Notes: generated by a model not told the origin, from the letters alone. Shown: positions 1 through 11,990, counted from the stretch's first letter. The stretch is 64,000 nt of DNA from Cheiracanthium punctorium (GCA_038373885.1 JAWZYV010013174.1:1054001-1118000), one strand, 5' to 3'. Program-made: numbers and translations.

Positions 1-1650
1 ATGTAGTTGCGTCTCGCTGACAAACTCATCTATCATTATTTCCTGTCCAGTCACTGTCCAGTAATTAGTGACAGTTCAGTTCGAAATTTTCGAATCCACC
101 ACCATCTGTCATTAACGCGGTAAACAATTGTAAATTATCGAAATCCGAGAGCTACAAGTATAATTTGTCTAGCGCTATGAAAAATTAATGAGTTGCATAA
201 TTGTTATAAATGTCATTAGAAAATATTTATAAAGTTAAGTGCACTTTCGAAACTAATATTTCAAATTAATACTTCTTTTTTCGGAGAGCAGTTCATTATT
301 GTGAATGAATATCAGAGGATTAAATAACGTGCAGTGCTTTTGATAGTGAAGGATATTTCTGAATTAAGTGATTTATTTTTAAACGTAGTAGATGAATGTA
401 GGGAAAAAATCTGATTAGGACACCTAATGACTTACTTGTCGTATATTAAATTACGTAAATTTTTGATTTTTTCTCGCCAAACGTAAGAGGTATCACCAAT
501 CCAGATTTAGAAACGTATTTTTGCACCACATTTGGCGACATTTGACCAAATTTAGCCAAGATCGGCAGCGGTTATCAAAATTTTGGGCATGATCCGAACA
601 AGTATTAAAGCTCAGACTTTTTAATGTATTGACGCTGTACATAGACTTTAATGTATTCATTCTTTTCGGTGACCCAGTAATTAAACTATTACAATCAAAA
701 AAGAGAAGTGCACAACTCGATGTTATACCAGACATAAACATGGAGTTTCGACATTCTAAGGATAGTTTTGTAGTTGTTGGAGTCACGTACATACACACGG
801 ACAGACATCAAGTACGCACGGTTGCTGTATGTAAGCTGCTTTAACCTAATAAATGAAATGCAGATTCTTTTTCATCATCTATAACCATCCCTTTTATCAA
901 CTACTAAGGTCTATAAAGCCATACCTGGGGAGAGAGGTGTTAAATCATTCGATTTTCAATGTATTTTCACTGTAAGGAATTTAAAATAATTGAAATCAAA
1001 TGCATATTTGCCGAATCCAGAATGTGAGATTTCAATTATTAGTATTCAAAACAATTTAAAATACAAAATTTAAAAAATCAATTTGAATTTCGAAAAAGTC
1101 GCTTGAGTGTGGGTCAGGATCTATCTCAGTGATCCACCATACTAAATTCGGTAGGCCTAGGACCACCTGTTTCGGCTCTACAAAAAACACATACCCACTT
1201 TTAAAATTTTGTTTTGCATTTTGTATTTTGGACATGTAGATACTACTGCAAATTATTCCGCTAATCCTGATAAATTATGAATTATGTAACACAATTTCTA
1301 TTATACATATACACTCGAATTCACTTAATGTGATATCGGTTAAAAGAATACCACGCTCAATGTAATCAATTTGCAAGGTACCAAACCATAGTAATTTGTT
1401 AATGTGATCCTGAATAATGGAATATCCCTCTTCTAAGAATAAGTTTTCGTATAAAACTGCACATTCCACTAAGAAAGCTCGACTGTAAGTCCTAAATGTC
1501 CATAATTAAGTCTCTCACAGAAAAAAAGTACGCAATATTTCTTGGATAGTTCTGGATTCAAGCCCAAGTCCGAACCGGAGTGTCCTTGTAAACAAATTTG
1601 CAACGACATGTCTACTGAATTTTGACTAAATATATTGAGAATTTTATTTT
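1..1650. other. AT-rich DNA, no gene recognised
   Basis: No open frame here resembles a known protein. Around 1070-1185 a short stretch reads like the Helitron-type sequence found at 5700-5800 (an AAAAAGTCGCTT-like block followed by ACTAAATTCGGT), so it is probably an old fragment of the same kind of repeat. The remainder looks like unstructured AT-rich sequence. Confidence 0.4.
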
Positions 1651-1830
1651 TCTGCATAGTTATTTTATGATTGATAAAATAATAAAAAACTCTGTAAAAT
1701 AACACCATATGAGTTACTTGGGCGGTCACACAGCTGTTTCGATCGAAAAAAATTCGATCTTCTTCAGTGGAGATAGTCGCAGACTGAAAGCCTGGAACTG
1801 GGAACAGAAAAATAAGTAAACAGAAAACAT
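1640..1830 (-). repeat. Penelope-like repeat copy 1 with hammerhead-like core
   Basis: Read on the minus strand this segment contains CTGAAGA (1761-1767), one extra A, a 7-bp perfect stem GATCGAA/TTCGATC (1753-1759 and 1741-1747) and then GAAA (1737-1740), followed by the 8-nt palindrome ACAGCTGT. That order matches the CUGANGA / stem II / GAAA / short stem III plan of hammerhead ribozymes known from Penelope-like retroelements. The base at the cleavage position (complement of 1729) is G, which is not permitted, so this copy should not self-cleave. It aligns along its length with the copy at 2410-2580 in the same orientation. Confidence 0.45.
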
Positions 1831-2409
1831 ATCGAAACTGCTGTATGGCAGCTCGAATAAATCTTATCTTATTATTTTATAATGTTTTTTTTTATTTTAT
1901 GTTTTAAATACAGTTATATTGAATGTTCTTTTAGTTATTTTATGATTGCTTTCATTTCCCCTATGAATAATCGAACTAAATAATGCTTAACTTACGAGGA
2001 CATCGCAGAAAATGAAAGTAGGAGTAAATATATTTCTCAACTGAGTGAAAACTAACCAAGAAAAGGCAGCCCAAAATAAACACTTTTCTCAGAAAAATCT
2101 AAGAAATAAAAATGAAGATTCAGATTTCAATTTCTTCGCGTTCCCCAAGCTCGCAAATCCTATCCGCAGTGAGGGTCAGCTTAAGTATGGGTTTTTATTT
2201 TTTGCAGTGGAAGCCTAAGGATTGTGGAGACTTGAAAAAAAAAAGGTTAAGCGTAAATACTTTATGATTATGTGAAAGGGCGCCGAGAAACTTTTTTTTA
2301 TTTAAAAAATGTTCTATTTAAGAATTTTTTCCTGACAGTCATGAATGTTTGATTAAAATTGCACATTTTGTTTGTTAAAAAATGGAGAGTTATGTCACAT
2401 TCGGTTCCA

Positions 2410-2580
2410 TTGACTTTCAAAATTTTCTTGTAACTTTAATTTTTAAAATAATTAAACTTTTGTAAAATAACATAAAAAAAGGTACTTATCAAACTGTACA
2501 TGTGTTTCAATCAAAATATTTCGATCCTCATAATCAGCAGCAGAAGTCCATACACAGAGACTGGGGAGATTGGGGAAAAA
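2410..2580 (-). repeat. Penelope-like repeat copy 2, degenerate hammerhead-like core
   Basis: Second copy of the 1640-1830 repeat, about 760 bp away and in the same orientation; shared landmarks are TGTAAAATAAC, a GTTTCAATC/GTTTCGATC block and a CATCAG-like tail. On the minus strand GAAA (2505-2508) is followed by ACACATGT, which gives a 3-bp stem III and an allowed A at the cleavage position. The CTGANGA box is broken by about three extra bases (2526-2537), so the core is decayed. A poly-T tract (2587-2605) follows. Confidence 0.4.
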
Positions 2581-2801
2581 AAAAATCTTTTTTTTTTTTT
2601 TTTTCCTCTTTTAAGCACCAGTTTCTGTTAAGTATTTATCGTGAATTTTAATTTTCAGTTTTTCAAATAAATTTTTACTTACAGGAGGTTTCTAATCCTT
2701 TTTTTTTTCCATTTTGTTGTTATTAAAGCACAGAAACGTGACTCAAATAGCGGTGTTCAAAAGTATTTTTAATGATATTAAATAATTTTTAATAATATAT
2801 A

Positions 2802-3467
2802 CGTAGATCATTTTTTAAAGTAAGAACCACTTTGTAATGGAGTAGGAGAAAATTTAGTTATGAACGTAAATTGTGTTACAAACTAAAATATGAAGATTTT
2901 TTTCACTTTCCAACATAGTCAGCATTAACATTTAAACATTTGTGAAATCGTGGCACCAGCTTTTAGATCCCATCATCAAAGAACTCTGCCGCTTGACCAT
3001 TAAACCAGTTATTAACAGTTTCTTTCAACTTGTCATCATTTTCCAAGCGCTTTCCACCCAGAAATTCCTTAAATTTTGGAAACAGGTGAAAGTCTGATGG
3101 TGCTAAGTCTGGTCTCTATACTGGTTGATCCAGTACTTCCCAATGAAAATTTTCCAGTTAGGTCTTTGTTTTTGCCGCAAGGTGAGGCCGAGCATTACAC
3201 TTTCACCATAAACTTCAACAAGCTGCCGGTGAATTTCAGCAGAACTAACTTGTTTACCATTTAAAAACTGGGTGAATTTCACAGTTGGCGGGATTACTGC
3301 TTGACATGGCGACAAACGAAGCAGTTTAATCATATAACCAACGCCGGCAGAGACGTGAAACGTAATGGCGGCGTAGTGGGAGACTGGAGCCGACCTTGAA
3401 CTGACGTCACTTGACAGGTTGAGCAGGCACGGTGCGCAATCGGTTCTTACTTTAAAAATGATCCCCG
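2802..3467 (-). mobile_element. Internally deleted mariner element
   Basis: Terminal inverted repeats of about 26 bp are visible: 2802-2828 starts CGTAGATCATTTTTTAAAG and the complement of 3442-3467 starts CGGGGATCATTTTTAAAG; both run into TAAGAACC. TA dinucleotides flank each end (2800-2801 and 3468-3469), as expected for the Tc1/mariner superfamily. The 666-bp length, against about 1.3 kb for a full mariner, and the fused transposase remnant inside show an internal deletion. It is therefore a non-autonomous derivative that could only move with transposase supplied in trans. Confidence 0.85.
2890..3333 (-). pseudogene. Mariner transposase remnant (HTH joined to C-terminus)
   Basis: The minus strand from 3333 encodes a SETMAR/mariner-type N-terminal helix-turn-helix stretch with FLNGKQVSSAEIHRQLVEVY followed by GESVM. 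After about 3200 the frame shifts and resumes in the C-terminal catalytic part: WEVLDQPV, a stop, then RPDLAPSDFHLF, which contains the third catalytic aspartate of the D,D34D mariner family, and a tail with FLGGKRLENDDKLKE, FHKCLNVNADYVGK and a stop. The whole middle of the protein with the first two catalytic aspartates is missing, and there are at least two in-frame stops and one frameshift. It cannot encode an active enzyme. Confidence 0.85.
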
Positions 3468-3481
3468 TATTTAATAATATA

Positions 3482-5857
3482 CTAGCTGCGTGCCCGTTCT
3501 TCGCATGGTAGGAAACGAAAATTTTCCTTACATGTGTAATTCGAAATTATTCGTGATGTGGAATTTAAAAAAAAAAAAAAAAAGAGCAAAATTATTTGAC
3601 TCTTAATGTAAAGTTTGTGTCATGAGTACTAACCTGATCATTGCAGTATAATGACTCAAAAAACTACGTCAGTGTCATTCACTATCAAAAAAGTGGAAAG
3701 CTTAATGGTTTGCAGAGAACTCCTGGCTTTCAAAATGTCTTATTTCTACATCATACTGTTTTCTAGGCTCAAGTTGTAGCATTAAATACCTAAGACACTA
3801 CATGAAATGGAGCACCATTTATTTCTTTCCGAACATGTACCATATAAGGAAAGTATTGTAATCATGAAAAAATTCGACTTCGAGATTTTAGTGTATTTAC
3901 ACGTTTTGAGTTTCATTTATGCTATTTTGAAGAGATGTTTTTAAAATAGCTGCGCACCCGCTCTTCATACGGGAAGAAGCGAATATTTTACTACTAAAAT
4001 CATATCTGCATGTGACAAAACAGAATTTCATTTTTTAAAAAGTTCAAGTAATCTCTACTGTTGAAATTACTGCGGGATATATTAACGCTAATTAGAATTA
4101 CTTTTCGTTTAGTTGGTTGTAAGACAACCGTTGAAAAAGGATAAACACTTTTAATTTCATGAAATATTTATTAACGTGGTACATTGCGATTTATTCATAT
4201 TATCTTTACAAATCTAATAATACTACCTATTACGTGCATTAATACTATCTATACTCGCTTCTCCCTCTTCAAGGCTCCCTTAGCTTAGATTATTTGGCCT
4301 CAATGGGATCTTTTGATTCTCTGGCGATTCTTTGCAATTTACGCATTAGCATAAATAATAATCATTTCACATAATGGTTGCCATTAAGGAAACTCTCCAT
4401 ATATATTTAATTTATACATAGTTTTATAAGATTGGCGTATTTAGCGCCGCAAACCATTTCATCTTACTGTGGGGAGAAAATATCCAAGGGGTGCCATTTT
4501 AAATATCCATGTATCTAATATAGCGATATCTTTTATATCCTTCATAGTCCTGTCTCCTGAAAAACATCAAACTGTGTAATCTCGAGGAGCTACTTATTCC
4601 CATTTTAATTGTGACAGGGTGTTAGAATTGCAGAGTTTACAAATTTCACACATTTTTTTTTTAATTTATGACGTCACTGTTTGACTGCCGTAAAGGATAC
4701 CCCGGTAGACTGAGGGAGTTAATTTCGATATTTCGCATAATTGTTTTCAAACGGTATTATTAAAATTTTGCGTTCGGACCTTTATGGAGGAACGTAATTC
4801 AACGTTAAAATAAAACTATACTCGCAACCTGCATGCGTATGTTAGGCAACGCCTGCGCTAAATTAAATGCCAAAAATAAAAATAGTAAATAGAAAAATTT
4901 TAATATATCGCGCTTTGAAACGAACTTTGTAACTTTTAAAATGAAGATTTTCAGCGCCGTGAAAACATTTCAATTTTTAAATAAGCACCGGATTAAAATA
5001 CCACTTCTAATAATAATAATCGTGAATTTCTTAGTTTATTTCTACAGTAAATTTTAATCAAAATATCGTCTCCCTGTGTTGAAAATAGAGCTGGAATAAA
5101 TGAGTTAAAATTATGGCGTAAACTTTACGTATCTTAAAGCATTTGACGTCATAGATCCTCACTTGCGAATTGAAATTCTGATATCCCATTTAAAAACTCG
5201 ATTGGTTGAAAGAACCCTTTTTTCTAATCCTTTCTGTGGCAACAACCGAACATAAATTCTCGTGCCGTGATCGCAATGTAATGAATGGCGTAAGATCGCG
5301 TTGATGCTATTAAATTCTAAACATTAGGCTGCATTAAAATTCGTAAAAAATCATCTAATTTACATAATTTTTTCGTTTTTATTTTAAAAGAGGGAGAAAA
5401 GAATGTTTCACGATTTGTCAAAATATCTAAAAGTTATGACGGATAGAATTCAAGATGCGACAGTTTTAAAATTATTTTACGAAAAAAAATCGCGAAGCAG
5501 ATGCTTAGTAAAAAAATTCCTAAAAATCGGTAAATCATGTTACGTATTCAGAACAAACTGTTTTTAAAAGAAAATTTTCTCCTCTATCCGATGATACAAA
5601 TGCCGTTTTGCTGCGAGCGTAATTTCCGCCGTCATTACGAATTAGGTGAGAAAAAATGCCTAAAATCGCATAAAACATAAAATAAAAAAAAATCTAGGTC
5701 GAATTTTGAAAAAAATCGCTTCGAGGTGCACAACTACATATTTACATCTTCCCGAGTACCAAATTTGGTGTTTCTAGGTGTAGCCGTTTGTCCGTAACGC
5801 TGCTGACAGACACACACACACACACAGACAGACACCTTCTTTTATAATAAGTAGAGA
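3482..5857 (-). mobile_element. Helitron-like element(s), minus strand
   Basis: On the minus strand the right edge reads A|TCTCTACTTATTATAAAAG (from 5857) and the left edge ends GGGCACGCAGCTAG|T (3482), matching the Helitron rule of 5'-TC and 3'-CTAG with insertion between A and T. A GC-rich imperfect hairpin (CCATGCGAAGAACGGG) sits just inside the 3' end. A second 3'-like end with its own hairpin (CCCGTATGAAGAGCGGG) lies at about 3946-3980, so two related elements are probably nested or chained: 3946-5857, and an outer piece 3482-3815. A (CA)n tract (5806-5834) lies near the 5' end, as is common in such elements. No Rep/helicase frame was seen, so the element is non-autonomous. Confidence 0.6.
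3815..3940 (+). repeat. Copy of the 55.2-kb repeat, opposite orientation
   Basis: CTTTCCGAACATGTACCAT, then GGAAAGTATTGTAATCATG and GAGATTTTAGTGTATT match, with few differences, the reverse complement of about 55225-55345. The similarity stops at AGAGATG, where the 55-kb copy continues into a CA/CATA microsatellite. It separates the two Helitron-like 3' ends, so it probably inserted into, or is a captured part of, that element. The family is not recognised. Confidence 0.7.
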
Positions 5858-6650
5858 TAAATAAAGCATCCATTTTTTTAATATTCCGAAAGATTTGAAT
5901 TATATCTCTTTGGTATAAAATGCTTATATGTATATTCCTTAGTTATTTACACGAATTTGTAATTTTTATGGAAATAATGCTAAACATTTTATACTTCAGA
6001 AGTTTATTACACTTATAATACAGTTTGAGGTATAAAGTACCTTATAAATATTATTTTATTATTATTATTTTTAATTTCTGTGTTATTATTGCTGTTAATG
6101 GCATTATTAATAATGCAAGACGAATCCATTCACATACACAGTGGAATGTATTCACAGATAATTAGTCGATTCAAGAGATCACTGAAATTTTTCAATTACT
6201 ACTTCAATTACTACGACTTTATAATTGACGACTTTGAAAACAAACAAAACATTATATATCTTGAATTTCATCTCATGAAAAAAAGGTGAGTTAATATTTT
6301 GTTTATCTCTTTTCAAGACGATGCGAAATGGGATAGAACGGTAGTTATTACATTTTTAATGTCATAACAATCATATAATATCTGAAAATTGTGAATCCAC
6401 TTGTGTACCTTTCTTTTGAAACACATCTTTTGTAGAACATTTCTTGAAGATTTTAAAAACAATGTAAAGCCAGCACAAGAATTAAGGTACTTTTAGTAAG
6501 CTATTTTGAAATTCAGACTCTTCATACTTTTAAGAATTCAAAGTTAAGATTTCAATTTTTTTCCACTAAACAGGTAAAAAGAAACACATTTAGTAATTAA
6601 ACATTTCATACAAGACAGTTTATCATTATTGAAAATATCATTCTTCTTCT
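5858..6650. other. AT-rich DNA, nothing recognised
   Basis: No protein homology or repeat structure was recognised in this stretch. The open frame near 6080-6289 begins in simple ATT-rich sequence and has no recognisable domain. Confidence 0.4.
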
Positions 6651-6654
6651 ACTT

Positions 6655-6692
6655 ATTATAATTATTTTTGTTATTGTTATTGTTATTGTTAT

Positions 6693-6723
<31 letters not shown>

Positions 6724-6734
6724 GATATTATTAC

Positions 6735-6776
<42 letters not shown>
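6655..6776. repeat. (ATT)n / (GTTATT)n microsatellite
   Basis: A run of GTTATT hexamers passes into a long ATT trinucleotide tract with a few interruptions. It abuts the left end of the foldback-type element, whose target duplication (ATTAT) is drawn from this tract. Confidence 0.95.
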
Positions 6777-6789
6777 TTGTGTTATTATC

Positions 6790-7750
6790 CCAGACAGCAC
6801 ATCAAACTTGCAGCAAGCTTGATTTATCAAGTCAATAAACTTGAATTAAGCTTGAAAATTTCGTGCGTGTAAGCTTAATGCAAACTTGAATCAAGTGTTC
6901 AAGTTTACACTTGCCCAGCTTGCATTAAGCTTGACATAGCAAGCTTGAATCAATTTTGACATAGTAAGCTTAATTTCAAGCTTAAAAAATTTTCCTTAAA
7001 AAAAATTCCTAAATACACGGGGCACCCGTCGACGAACTCGACCCAGATATTTTATTTTTCCACGCATTTTCCCCCTCTACGTTAATTTTAAGTTATTTCA
7101 ATCTGTTTCCATCAAGCGTCCGCGATCGAACTCGGGACCTAAGGGTTGGGAAGCCAGCGTCCGTTCCATTCAGCCAATCTGCCTAGCGCTGGTATGACTA
7201 AACTTTGAAGTGACTGTTAGGGTTGTCACGCCGTTTTCTGGCGAGATCGATAAGTGGCCGATGCTGACCTGTTTCTTTTATTTTTCCATGGGCTAAATCA
7301 AAATTAAAATAATGTTATGTGTGATTTATAGACTCTACTAATAGGGAAATAAGCATGATATAAACTTAAAAGCAGCACACGTTTTAAAACTTTCAATATC
7401 GCGACACTCATGTTGGGCAATACAGGCCAAAATCGAGACAAACGACTGATTTTGAAATCAATTTCGTAGTATAATTGAATTTTATTTTGAAGAATTTCCA
7501 TATTTGGAAATATAGAATCTTTTTTTTTAATTCTATGGTCAAGTATATTTATGACTGATGATAAATTATTTGTTATGTGGATGTGGCTTTCCAAATCAAG
7601 CAGTAATCAAGTTGTATTCAAGCTTGATAGTTCAAATGACTTCTCCAAGCTTGCTTCAAACTTAAAATGAATTGAACTGTCAAGCCTGTATTAATACGTC
7701 AAATTCAAAGAAATGTCAAGCTTGATTTATGCTTATGTGCTGTCTGGGAT
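6790..7750. mobile_element. Foldback-type element with CAAGCTTGA arms
   Basis: The ends are inverted copies: CCCAGACAGCACAT at the left and its complement ATGTGCTGTCTGGG at the right, with ATTAT on both sides as a possible 5-bp target duplication (ambiguous in AT repeats). The left arm (about 6790-6990) and right arm (about 7596-7750) are filled with degenerate iterations of a CAAGCTTGA-like palindromic motif, the architecture of foldback elements. The 600-bp core contains a tRNA-like SINE head and no recognisable transposase; its longest frame (7304-7594, minus) has no known domain. Superfamily not assigned. Confidence 0.65.
7115..7190 (-). repeat. tRNA-derived SINE head (A and B boxes)
   Basis: On the minus strand a box-A-like TTGGCTGAATGG (7166-7177) is followed about 32 nt later by a box-B-like GAGTTCGATC (7124-7133), the spacing of RNA polymerase III internal promoters. 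GCTGGCTTCCCAACCC lies in the anticodon-arm position, but the cloverleaf arms do not pair well, so this is a tRNA-derived retroposon head or tRNA pseudogene rather than a working tRNA. It lies inside the foldback element. Its 3' limit is not defined. Confidence 0.55.
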
Positions 7751-7753
7751 TAT

Positions 7754-8800
7754 TAATGTCATTATTATTTTTTTTAATAAATAAATATTTCCAAAATTTG
7801 TTCTCTTTTGTTACAGGAAGTACAGGAAAGTAACCTCAGGAGCAACCTACCTACATGGTTTAAATGTAGGTTATAATAGTCTTGCCACTAAAAAATCTTT
7901 ATGTGACCGCAAAATAAAAACACTAAATTTCAAACATTAGCAGCAGTGTATATATATAGATATATTATCTGCATACGTTTATTCATTCATTTATTTTATT
8001 AAATCTATATACAATCATATTTTCATCTTTAAGATACTGCAGTGATTTTCGGTGTGCACTTGACAATCCATTGTGTAATGTACAAGACGTTACTGACTAA
8101 ATTGATTTCGATGAATTTTCTTTAAAAAATTCATTCGCCACCTCATGCGAGAAATACATTATAAAATATTGAATATATTTTGATAAAATGATACGCACTG
8201 ATTCTGTATTCAAGAAATTGGATGGATTTTTATAAAAATACATCATACGTTTTATGGAGGAGCTTCCAGAATCTGTGGTCAGATGCGCATCATATAAGCT
8301 CCCAAAACCAATTTCAGAATAAAGCGTTTTCCTTTTTTCCAATTTCTCCTGTTTGGTGACATATAGAAATCTGAATTTTTAAATTTCTAAGCTAAAAAAC
8401 AGTTTCATCATTTCACGTAATGTAAAAAAACAGATCGAATTTTTGTACGTCTAGTTCAAAAATCGAATATTTATATATTAAAATTATAAACTCTATTGAA
8501 ATCAGTAGTTTGGTCATTTTCTACAAATATTGAAATCGTATATACTGTATTCAGCGAATTCAGTTTTTTTTTTTTTTTTTTTTTTTTTTCGCTTGCTAAA
8601 CATTGACCAAATTGATAAACACAAATAAAACTGAGTAACAAGGATTACATTAAATTAGTACATGTAAAATAATATATACTCTTTTATTATGTTATCGAAA
8701 ATTCCACTGTGAATGTAACAGAGTGAACATGTACATTTTAGTGAATAATTTTAGGAATTATATTTATTTGAATGTTATACAACATTTATGACACATGTTA
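7754..8800. other. AT-rich DNA with a 27-nt poly-T tract
   Basis: No gene or transposon was recognised. A TATATA-rich stretch (7945-7970) and a pure poly-T run (about 8564-8590) are the only structure. The minus-strand frame at 8097-8342 has no recognisable domain. Confidence 0.4.
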
Positions 8801-8806
8801 CCTATA

Positions 8807-9640
8807 TACAAGATGATAACACGCATTAGCTGTTTATCTATTAGGGGCAAATGGGCAATGTAAATTGAAAAGTATTACATATAAGGTAAGAAAACATTTT
8901 ACGTTCAAAAAAACGTCCTCTCGTTAATTTTTAAAAAGTTACTATTTTTAATTTGTATACAACCCCCGTACAAAAAAATTCCCAATTAGTAACATGTGCC
9001 CTATACACTAATGAGGTGGCTCACAAAATTTCAGAATTAAACCCTAAAAAGTGCGAGAGATAAGAAGATAAATATATGCTGACTTAAACCAGTTTTCAAT
9101 GGCTTTCGAAGGGAAAAAAATCTGGAGACTGGAATTGCCGGCATATGTGAAAACTTTATTCTACTTTGCCTGTAAAACTACTTTTACCTCAATGCCGTTA
9201 TAAGTTAGCTAACCGCTCATCTGTTTCTCAACCACTGATCTGCGGATCGGCGCCGATCCGTGAAGGAAAAAAAGTAAAGTCACTTCTAAGGTTATTTAAG
9301 CCTCTAAACTATTTTCCAAAAACTTAAATCTAAAATGAGAATCTAAAGAAACGGTGTTTTTTTTTGAAAACACAAAAAGTTGAAATCTAATTTGAAAAAT
9401 TCTGCTTGAAATAGGTAACCCAATTATTAAGAAAAATTATAGGATATAGAACGTCACGCTATGCATTATGTTATAAAAAAAATTGAAATAATTGCCCCTA
9501 AATTATTTACCTAATTAATATAAATGATCAAACCCCATTTCAGGAGTCGTGCAGAAATTACGAAAGAAAACAATCTTTTGCACTCTAGCAAAGAACGTTA
9601 ACATTCAAATTCGTGTATAGTCCCTGATTATTTTTGTTTA
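8807..9640. mobile_element. GGGTGT-family MITE, old copy
   Basis: The stretch GATAACACGC, TATCTATTAGGGGCAAATGG, GTACAAAAAAATTCCCA and CCCTATACACTAATGAGGTG follows the same order as the element at 22418-23124. The GGGTGTC terminus is lost and the right arm is hard to delimit, so the right boundary is approximate. No coding capacity. Confidence 0.55.
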
Positions 9641-9649
9641 AAGATATCT

Positions 9650-11990
9650 CCGCAACGTTTTATGGTGAAAAGCTGAATTCATGTAAAACGTTCGAGTCCA
9701 ACCACGACGTCTATAACCCCACTTTCGGCCTCATAGAAAATTATTCTTCTGTATGCTTTCAAGGCATGCGAATGCTCTTAAATGGTGATCTTTTAAAAAT
9801 ATCCAATATCGACTAATGGAATACTATCTGAAATGTAATGGAATAAATGTACTTCTCAAATGCAGTAGTTAAAATATCTAGTGTGTCACAGCTGGCGTTT
9901 TCGTGTTCATTAATCATTGGGATCTGTGAGATACATTGATTGAGAGTAAAATTAAAAATTTCCTTGCATATCATTCAATTCACATTTAAGGATAAGACAG
10001 AAATTATATTTTTTATAAACGTTATTATATTCCGGTATTGGACTTGCAGGAGTACTATTATTATTTTTATATGAGAAGACCAGTATTATTTAAAGCAAAT
10101 TTTATGGGCATATGCCATATTCTAGATACAATCGTACCTAGTTAAGTCGGAGTAGAAGGGTAATTTCGTGTCAAGCGTTTTTAGCGTTTAGAATGTATTT
10201 TGTTAGAAACACATCTTTTATAATCCCTTTGTAGTGTTTAAATTTTATAACACGAAATTTGTCTTATCGTTTTTGTCAAACCATAATCTGCTATGTACTA
10301 AAATTTATTTATTATTACCAGTTTCTATTAATACTTATTATTTGACAATATCCTGGCTGATGCACATGGCATATTTGTTATCGACCACAGTTCACAATTC
10401 ATATTGCTTAGAGTTACACACCAAACTTAGTAATCAAAGTGTCGATATCTCCCAAAACTGCACATAGCAAATATTCATTGTTTGACGACGATATTCAATA
10501 ATATAAATGTGTAAAAAGATATACTACATGTTTTAAATGTACATCATTGGTCAATAAATTATTCACCATAAAAAAATGTGGCTTAGCGGGCTCGTAAACA
10601 TTAAATGTAGGACAAACATTTAATGTTTACGAGAACAGACACTGCATACTGTTGTATTTTAAACATACAAATTATTTGCTGTACTTTAACCCCAAATAAC
10701 TAGTACTCAGCTAGTATTTTACAAAGAAAGAGCTAGAATTTTGATTTTTGAAATAACGTAGCTGAAAGAGAAAATTAATTTAATATTAAACATAAATTAT
10801 ATGAAATTCTAAATACCATAAACTAACATTAGTTCAATTAAAAATAATTGTAATTAAATAAAATTATGAATTATTTCAAAAGGCTAAAAATTCTAAATTT
10901 TTAATTTGTGACACTCAATTAAATCAGAAATTTAATTTTTTATTTTGTTTCTTAAGGTAGAAGTTTTCTTTCCAGGTTTCCATTAATTGTTGAAAAATCG
11001 ATCCGATTAAGTGAAAATAAAAATTGAACAGAACAGCCCTCGCTTCTGAATGTTTGCCTACCCAGCGTAGAAAATCAATTTCCGTCGGAATATGTCAAAC
11101 TTGAAATTTTTATTTATAAAACAAACATAGTAGTTTTGATTTAAGTCACATTTTCATGGTATCTTGCCATTTAAAATAAAGATGTTATTACGTTTGAGGA
11201 TTTCGGGTGTTGAAAATGTCTAAATTCTATCATACAATTAGGGATAACCCTTAGAAGCAACTTAAATTAAAATGAATAAATTGCATCCAATGTGTTTTAA
11301 AAAGTAATATGAATATCTATATAGATGAAATTATCTATTTAAATGTAAGTATAATAATAATGATTTAAAAAAGTAAAAATCCAAGTGGTCATGGGGGTGT
11401 TAATTGTTTAGTACTCTGGGGTGTTAACAACCTAAGGAAGGGGAGAATTGAGGAATAAAAGTTCATTTTTATCCCCAAAACATTCTGTAGTACATTTTTC
11501 AGTTTTTTTTATCTGTTTCTTTTATTTTACCTAGAATGAATCTCAATCGAAACGTATAAACATGCAGATTCAGTTGTAATGTCCTTTCAATTTGCTAAAA
11601 ATATGAAAGAAAAATAGAACCAGTAACATGAAACACGAAAGGACACTACATATCTCCATCCTGAAAAAAAAAAAAAAGATTTTCTAAGAAATCTCCAACA
11701 ACGGTTAGATTCTTCAGCTAATAGCAAATTTTCTTTAAATAACGGTTATAGCACTCACGATTTCACTATTCCAATACCATTCGTAATTTCTATTCGATAT
11801 TTCGTATACCATGGGCTGTTCGAATGCTATGTGCTTAGCGTTTGAATGGATTTTTCAAAATCGATTATCTCGAATGCATTTAATCATCAATTAATCCGAA
11901 TAGTTTTATTCATTTATGCTCATCACTACAGATTAGGCTTCGTAAGAATCAACCGTAAAGATGCAGTGGTACCCATCATGCCCACAGGTG
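9650..11990. other. AT-rich DNA, no gene; one perfect hairpin
   Basis: No coding similarity was found. The perfect 18-bp palindrome near 10.6 kb is listed separately. The short open frames near 9634-9816, 10234-10467 and 11846-12031 have no domain features. Confidence 0.4.
10591..10633. repeat. Perfect 18-bp hairpin
   Basis: CTCGTAAACATTAAATGT (10591-10608) and its exact complement (10616-10633) are separated by a 7-nt loop, AGGACAA. Both arms are error-free in otherwise drifting sequence. Transcribed, it would form a compact 43-nt stem-loop. No family assigned. Confidence 0.9.

Noticed and set aside
6606..6830. Minus-strand 74-codon frame rich in isoleucine
   Set aside because: It is the translation of the (ATT)n microsatellite and not a protein.
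7115..7190. A functional tRNA gene
   Set aside because: A and B boxes are present but acceptor and anticodon arms do not pair, so a SINE head was called instead.
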